Assembly (NCBI RefSeq): GCF_963676685.1
Contig: NC_092346.1
Span: 30,579,133-30,643,132 of the forward strand
Direction: 5' to 3'
Length of the DNA stretch: 64,000 nt
Origin: Mytilus edulis
Lineage: Eukaryota > Mollusca > Bivalvia > Mytilida > Mytilidae
In this document: positions 59,901-64,000 of the stretch, piece after piece
How positions within the stretch are numbered: the first letter of the stretch is position 1
Layout: every line of letters starts with the position of its first letter
The notes under the pieces: model-generated
The model's database searches: none
What the model was told of the DNA's origin: nothing
What the model saw: the letters and a program-made list of their open reading frames with translations, nothing else
Translations under genes and position numbers: made by a program

Positions 59901-62900
59901 CTTTTTAAGTTTTGTAGAACTGAGAGAGATACATATATTGTAAAGTGAACAAATTCTTACAATAACCAATTTCTAAGAGAGTTGTGTGTTCTGAATAACC
60001 AGAACTTTTTGAATATTTTTTCTATTATCAATAAGTCCTATTATATCAATTTTGTCTAAGGAAAAAAACACTTAAAATGTGTTGCATCCGAAACGCTTTT
60101 CTTGGTTTACCTTCACCCAAAAGTTCGTATTAAAACAATGAAGACAAACGTGTTTAACTACAATATGGTTAAAAGAAGAACTGATACCTGGTGGGATTGA
60201 CAGTGCATCACCAGCGGTTACTACCCACTGCTAGAAGAAGAAAAAAAGAGAAAAAACACACACATATGAAATGGTGCGGTCCAAATCGTTTTTTTTTCTT
60301 TCTCGATTTATCCCATTGATGAACGCTTACAAACAAACATTGTTTGAGTGTGTATAGAAAAGTTAGTGATAACTAATATTGCTCTATTTAGTAAGTATTG
60401 TTGGAACCATTTGTAGTCAGTAATGTTTCACTTTGATCTATTATGGTTTACTTTTACAAATTGTGATGGAGAGTGTCTTATTGTCACTAATACCCATTCT
60501 TCTTATATTTATTTCAAATAACATAAAGATGGTCAAATATGCAAGTAATCGGCAGAGTCCTGTCTCTAATAAGAACAAAAGTCAACCAAAGAATCACCAG
60601 ACTATACATTAAAACTACAAGCTGCATAGGTACTGAAATCTGGTTGAAAATCGTTTAATATGTGATTTGAAATATACAGCTATTTTCATTTCAGTAAAGA
60701 AGCAAAAGAAGAAACCGAAAAAGGAGAACAAAAAAGGTACTCGATTCAAGATATTCGATTCAATCGAGCAATTATATCAATTGTTTAAAAACACCTTCGA
60801 TTAGAGTCCAAGATAAAGGGCTATTCTAATCCTTCTTCATGAATTTTTTATTAAGCCGAATTCAGTTTATCTTTTTAGTTTTCTAGAATTTACAGAGATG
60901 AATGCATATTAAAGTGCATACGATACCAAATTCTGAAAGAAATGTGTGTCTAGAATAACTAGAACTTTCTAATATGATTGTGTTATCAATACATACTATA
61001 TAAATATCAATTTTGTTTGGGAGTCGGAACCTTTTTGTTTTAATAAGTTTGCAATTCATCAAAAGCATGTTATAAAAGATGACTAAGGAACCGTAGAAAC
61101 CGTCCAGCAATTGGAACAAAAGCGGACAAAAAGAGTTGTCAAACATTAAGTTGAAACAGCTAGCTGCAGTATTATTGAAATTAAATATATGTTCAAATTT
61201 GTTTGAGAATTGCCAAATTTGTCGTTTTGCAATATAGACTTCTTTATAGAAATAAAGCAAAAGAAGAAACCTACAAAGAAGAACAGAAAAGGTATAAAAC
61301 TACTGTCTGATAAAATTAAAAAGATTATGTCAACCGTTGAAAACATTGCAGTCATCTTCAATTCTTTTCTCGAGGAAAAATCATCCTTTTTATACTTTTT
61401 CATTTGTTAGCCGAAATCGATCTGCTTAAAAAAAATTATAATGAGTTAATGCAAATTCAGAACTAAAATAGTCAATGTAAACTCATGATAACCATTTCAA
61501 AGAGAATGGTACGTCTTTCTTGAACAACCAGAACTAACAAGTACCTCTTATTTTCTTGTAAATTCCTCTTACAGTTTCAAATAACATTTTTACTGTTTAA
61601 ATAAAGAAATTTCTGTTCATTTGCCTACCCAAAACGTTTGCAAAGCACATTCATTGAAATAAAGGTAGTTGGTATTAAAAGCAAATAAAATCAACTTAAC
61701 TTAATATTATTTTTTTTATGTATTTTTAGTCTCAAGATATGTCGGTTGCTATGACGACAATAAGCCGAGAATGATGTTTAAAGCATTTCTGCAACATAGT
61801 AAAATGACCATAGAAAGATGTATACGGTTTTGTGCCAAAAAAAGAACTAAATTTGCAGGCCTTGAGGTAAACTTTTAAAAAATAAAATGAAGTTGAAAGA
61901 ACATGAAAACTACTTTTTTTATAGGCATTACAAGCGTTCTGAAGCATGCAGAGGGTGTGATGTTTTCCTTTTACGATACATTTGATTCAATGTCTGCATT
62001 TAGGACTGACGTGGCAGCAAATATCGTACCGACAGTCAAACGGATCTATCTTGCTACTGCGATATAAGGTTACAAAATAAAAAAATCCCAAAAAATAAAG
62101 ATTAATTTAAATTTATGTGACTGTCATCCAAGTGAGAGGTTTGCCATTTGATAAGGGACTTTCCGTTTTGAATTTTCCTCGGAGTTCAGTATTTTTTTTT
62201 ATTTTACTTTTTACAATGAATAAAAAGTGATCAATTTTCTAATCAGTGGAAACGCATTATCTTTTTTAGTTTAAATACCAGTGCTTCTGCGGTAATTCTA
62301 TCAGTAAAAAAAGAAAAAGAAAAGATAGTGAATGTAGTATGCCATGTATAGGGAATGGACAACAAAAATGTGGTGGTGTGTGGAGGATTTCTGTGTATAA
62401 AGGTAAATATAAGTGATGTAGTGTAATGCAGGGTTAAAAGGAAGTCAAAAAAGATGACTGGCGCCACCTAGATGTCACATTCAATACAATAGGAAGAGGT
62501 AAATTTATTTTTTCTGCTGCCCTGGTAATTAGAAAACAAAATTACAATAATGAGACATGAGTGTTGGCCATTTGTGTAGAAATAACGAGAAATATGGAGA
62601 AGCATGTTCTGTGCCAAATTTAGCAATAGTACAAGGGGTTTCCTTCATTCAAACCATTTCGAAAAATACGGAACCGTTGAGTAGTCTTAAAAATGCCATT
62701 TCTCTATCAAAAAAGCTGCAGAACCTAATGTGTTTTGTAGTTTCAATTACATCCAAAGGTGTTGATAATTCAAAATTCAACATTTTTTCCGAATGAATTT
62801 TAGAAAGTGAATACGCAGAACCAACAAAGGCTAGCCTACCATTGTCGCCTATGTAAATAAATACTCCCTTGTTATCAAGAACCAACCTCTTGTCGACAAC

Positions 62901-63515
62901 CACCTGGTTAATCATTGTTGACATCTTTTATATTGTATATAAAGACCTTTCAAAGTTTGATATTTGACGAAAAACCATAACAGATATATTTTTTCAAATT
63001 TATTTAGGATAACGGACAAAGTATATTTAAAATATATAAGAAAATACAAAAAAGTATAATATTAAGAGAGATATACAAATGATGACAAAGCGTTCGCTGA
63101 AATAAGAAACAGAAGTAATTGTTGGATATTGCTACAGCTTCGATGTCAAGCGAAAGTACAATATCTTCCCATAATTGTTGTATAACTAAAGAATTGAAAC
63201 AAGAACCGATGTTATGAATTTGTATTTACTTTTTTAGTTGGACCCACAGTGAGGTCTTTGAAACCAAAATGCCATAAGAGAGCTAGGTCAAGGAATGGTA
63301 AATGTGTCTGTAAACGTGGTTACTATGGCGATGGAATCAATGTTTGTGATAGTATGTATACAGCTTACATAACTTATTTTGTCACTATAACAATGTTTAA
63401 CAAATTGATTGTGTATGGAGCATACTGCGTTAAAAATTGAAAGTTTCATTTTTGTTTTGTCAAAAACAACATACTGATATTTTATTCAGGTAACTTATGT
63501 TCTATGTTAGAATGA
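50861..63515 (+). CDS. Secreted Lys-rich protein with micro-exon repeats, WSC domain and EGF-like C-terminus
   Basis: Fifteen exons: 50861-50918, 52691-53224, 54035-54103, eight of 42 nt (54300, 55943, 56971, 57808, 58871, 59723, 60695 and 61250 starts), 61730-61866, 62270-62402, 63238-63351 and 63490-63515. All introns are phase 1 except the one inside the WSC domain (phase 0). The total is 468 codons plus stop. Layout: signal peptide 1-19; Lys/Ser/Tyr-rich region 20-197 (YSKKKTSKERYSKKNHSKE); basic spacer to 220; eight 14-residue repeats to 332 (VKKQKKKPRKKNKKG); WSC 336-422 with all eight Cys (339, 363, 367, 383, 385, 400, 404, 412); EGF-like 434-464 (CVCKRGYYGDG). WSC domains bind carbohydrates; the rest is unlike any family I know. 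I infer a highly cationic extracellular matrix protein. Confidence 0.85.
50891..51240 (+). repeat. Seven degenerate tandem copies of the signal-exon 3' end and its splice donor
   Basis: Units of 42-53 bp start at about 50891, 50933, 50983, 51027, 51077, 51121 and 51173. Each has 'ttttgt', then 'ttgctgcac', 'gcagaag' and mostly 'gtaggtatat'. The first copy is the real end of exon 1. The second keeps an in-phase donor exactly 42 nt downstream (GAAG|GTAGGT at 50960/50961) and its own ATG (50920, MLLIFCLVLLHIE). Confidence 0.8.
51241..52690. other. Intron 1 of the Lys-rich WSC gene, repeat-bearing
   Basis: Copies of the 'gatgtggtatgattgccaat' family lie at 51395-51530 and 52325-52450. 51560-51905 is a copy of the 'gtgccaaagagacaacaacc' family; frames 51591-51905 (+) and 51656-51853 (-) belong to it. 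51935-52060 has two ~60-bp repeats ('gatacatgtggtttaatc', 'gggcaagtttac'). Confidence 0.55.
52691..53224 (+). CDS. Lys-rich WSC gene, exon 2 (Lys/Ser/Tyr-rich region)
   Basis: The acceptor TTGTTTTAG precedes ACAGCGAAGC and the donor T|GTAAGT is perfect. The 178 encoded residues are about 40 percent Lys plus Ser, Tyr, Glu and Arg in loose 6-8 residue repeats (YSKEKK, YSKKK, HSKERTP). No Cys and few hydrophobic residues suggest disorder. Confidence 0.85.
53225..54034. other. Intron 2 of the Lys-rich WSC gene
   Basis: 53440-53505 is an inverted 'agatgtggtattgtgattgcc'-type fragment and 53810-54000 is a copy of the 14285 family. The frame 53545-53751 shows no domain. Confidence 0.5.
54035..54103 (+). 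CDS. Lys-rich WSC gene, exon 3 (69 nt)
   Basis: The acceptor GTCTTTGCAG precedes CGGACACACC and the donor G|GTGAGT closes it. It encodes SDTPDTIKNVRKNNKPKQIN with KKKG, phase 1 to phase 1. Confidence 0.8.
54300..61291 (+). CDS. Array of eight 42-nt symmetric micro-exons, each in a duplicated exon-intron unit
   Basis: Exons: 54300-54341, 55943-55984, 56971-57012, 57808-57849, 58871-58912, 59723-59764, 60695-60736 and 61250-61291. Each is exactly 42 nt, phase 1 on both sides, and ends G|GT. Two subtypes exist. DIK/EIK exons (1-3 and 8; EIKPKKKSIKKNRKG) follow a CTAG or ATAG acceptor; VKK exons (4-7; VKKQKKKPRKKNKKG) follow CCAG or TCAG. Introns are also homologous: 'attatgtcaactgttgaaa' occurs 30-50 nt after most exons, and 'ctggttgaaaatcgttta' before several. 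Unit spacing is mostly 0.84-1.06 kb (extremes 0.56 and 1.64 kb). Each exon can be skipped without a frameshift. Confidence 0.85.
58965..59160 (-). repeat. Interspersed repeat copy inside the micro-exon array
   Basis: Inverted orientation of the 'agatgtggtatgattgccaa' family ('ttctgtgtcattttagtctc', 'ttggcaatcatacaacatct'). It interrupts only the unit after 58912, so it inserted after that unit was duplicated. A shorter fragment lies at 60455-60505. Confidence 0.6.
61730..62402 (+). CDS. WSC domain exons 12 and 13 (61730-61866, 62270-62402)
   Basis: Exon 12 encodes YVGCYDDNKPR through KFAGLE and ends in phase 0. Exon 13 begins after TCTTTTTTAG with FKYQCFCGNSISKK and runs to QKCGGVWRISVYK. 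Together they give the eight-Cys WSC pattern, including the typical AGLE-x-QCFCGN join and CGG-W-R-VY end. The large insertion of Lys/Arg after CGNSIS follows the basic theme of the protein. Confidence 0.88.
62140..62205 (+). repeat. Repeat fragment within the WSC intron
   Basis: 'ttgccatttgataagggact' and 'ttccgttttgaattttcctc' match the family at 2095, 8380 and 9700. Confidence 0.55.
63238..63515 (+). CDS. EGF-like exon 14 and terminal exon 15 (63238-63351, 63490-63515)
   Basis: Exon 14 encodes PTVRSLKPKCHKRARSRNG with KCVCKRGYYGDGINVCD, the second half of an EGF-like module, and ends A|GTATGT. Exon 15 follows TTTATTCAG and encodes SNLCSMLE and TGA. Only five Cys are present, so the module is incomplete or paired differently. 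Confidence 0.75.
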
Positions 63516-64000
63516 GCGAGTTTTCATTGTCTGAAATACATAAACATATGCAGAATCAGGCTAGGCGGGATATCTGTTAAACAATTGTGGAAAAAACATT
63601 TATTCCAAGCTTGTTTGTGTCGAAAAAATGCAACAAATACTTAAGTCGCATCAGAAAACATTTGAAAGCTAAATTAAATTAATAAGACGCTTTAGAAAAC
63701 AGAAGTTAAAGAAAATTTGAAGAACAGTTAAACCCGTTTGAAGTCAATAAGCAAATAGTTGTTGCATCCTTCTTTTTTTTGCACAAACAAATATATATAT
63801 ATATGATACTTGTGCAAATTATATAATACCACGATTAATTACAAGAATAATAAACGACGGTACCAGTTTTACCGCTGCACCATATGCGTATTTCGACCAT
63901 GAATGTAACGTCAGTTATACTCGACGCCACAATATTTAAAGTCCAAAACCTAATACAAACGACGAAAGGCTGATCAACAAAAAAAGACATAGAAGGAAGC
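63516..64000. other. 3' flank of the Lys-rich WSC gene
   Basis: AATAAA at 63849-63854 is the best polyadenylation signal. It is followed by a repeat fragment ('gtaccagttttaccgctgca', 'catatgcgtatttcgaccat'). No further gene begins before the window ends. Confidence 0.45.

Noticed and set aside
61985-62075. Apparent exon after 'catttag' encoding LTWQQISYRQSNGS
   Set aside because: It does not fit phase 0 after exon 12 without a stop (GAC TGA). Direct joining of exon 12 to 62270 gives a complete WSC domain.

Overview
The window reads as nuclear DNA of a marine bivalve, most likely a mussel of the genus Mytilus or a close relative. It is AT-rich, with introns and no operon structure. Several interspersed repeat families seen here are ones I associate with mussel genomes: the 'cgcgcgtttcgtctacataag' type, the 'agatgtggtatgattgccaatg' type and the 'ggacaacaactgtcatattc' type. 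The genes encode secreted proteins of kinds expanded in bivalves. The species call is inference; no alignment was run.

Four multi-exon genes can be assembled by hand from splice sites, matching intron phases and family motifs. (1) Minus strand, 20342 to 10356: a three-exon AA15-type (chitin-binding type 4, LPMO-like) secreted protein of about 524 aa. It has a long basic linker and two Cys-rich modules at the C-terminus. All three expected copper-ligand positions appear substituted. (2) Minus strand, 40688 to 28019: a giant secreted repeat protein of about 1929 aa. A 14-residue signal exon is followed by one 5664-nt exon carrying about 37 copies of a 44-47 aa Gly/Ser/Lys/Val/Tyr repeat, then very short 3' exons. 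(3) Minus strand, 49087 to 46892: a three-exon, 183-aa secreted C1q-domain protein. Its first intron holds what looks like a fragment of 28S rDNA. (4) Plus strand, 50861 to 63515: a 15-exon, 468-aa extremely Lys-rich secreted protein. It has a signal exon, a Lys/Ser/Tyr-rich exon, eight 42-nt micro-exons in a tandem exon-intron array, a complete WSC domain and an EGF-like C-terminus.

Layout: 1-10 kb is repeats, including a 48-bp minisatellite at 5.1-6.4 kb. 10-20.4 kb is the AA15-like gene. 20.4-28 kb is intergenic, with a SINE-like element and a 1.8-kb element built of internal 0.5-kb repeats. 28-40.7 kb is the repeat-protein gene. 40.7-46.9 kb is intergenic, with MITE-like elements. 46.9-49.1 kb is the C1q gene. 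It is head-to-head with the Lys-rich WSC gene (50.9-63.5 kb), with about 1.8 kb between the start codons.

All four genes encode predicted secreted proteins, and three have a good TATA box close to the ATG. A chitin-associated fold, a Tyr/Lys repeat protein, a C1q lectin-like protein and a Lys-rich WSC protein would fit an extracellular matrix setting such as shell, periostracum or byssus. That joint role is inference only; nothing in the DNA proves co-expression.
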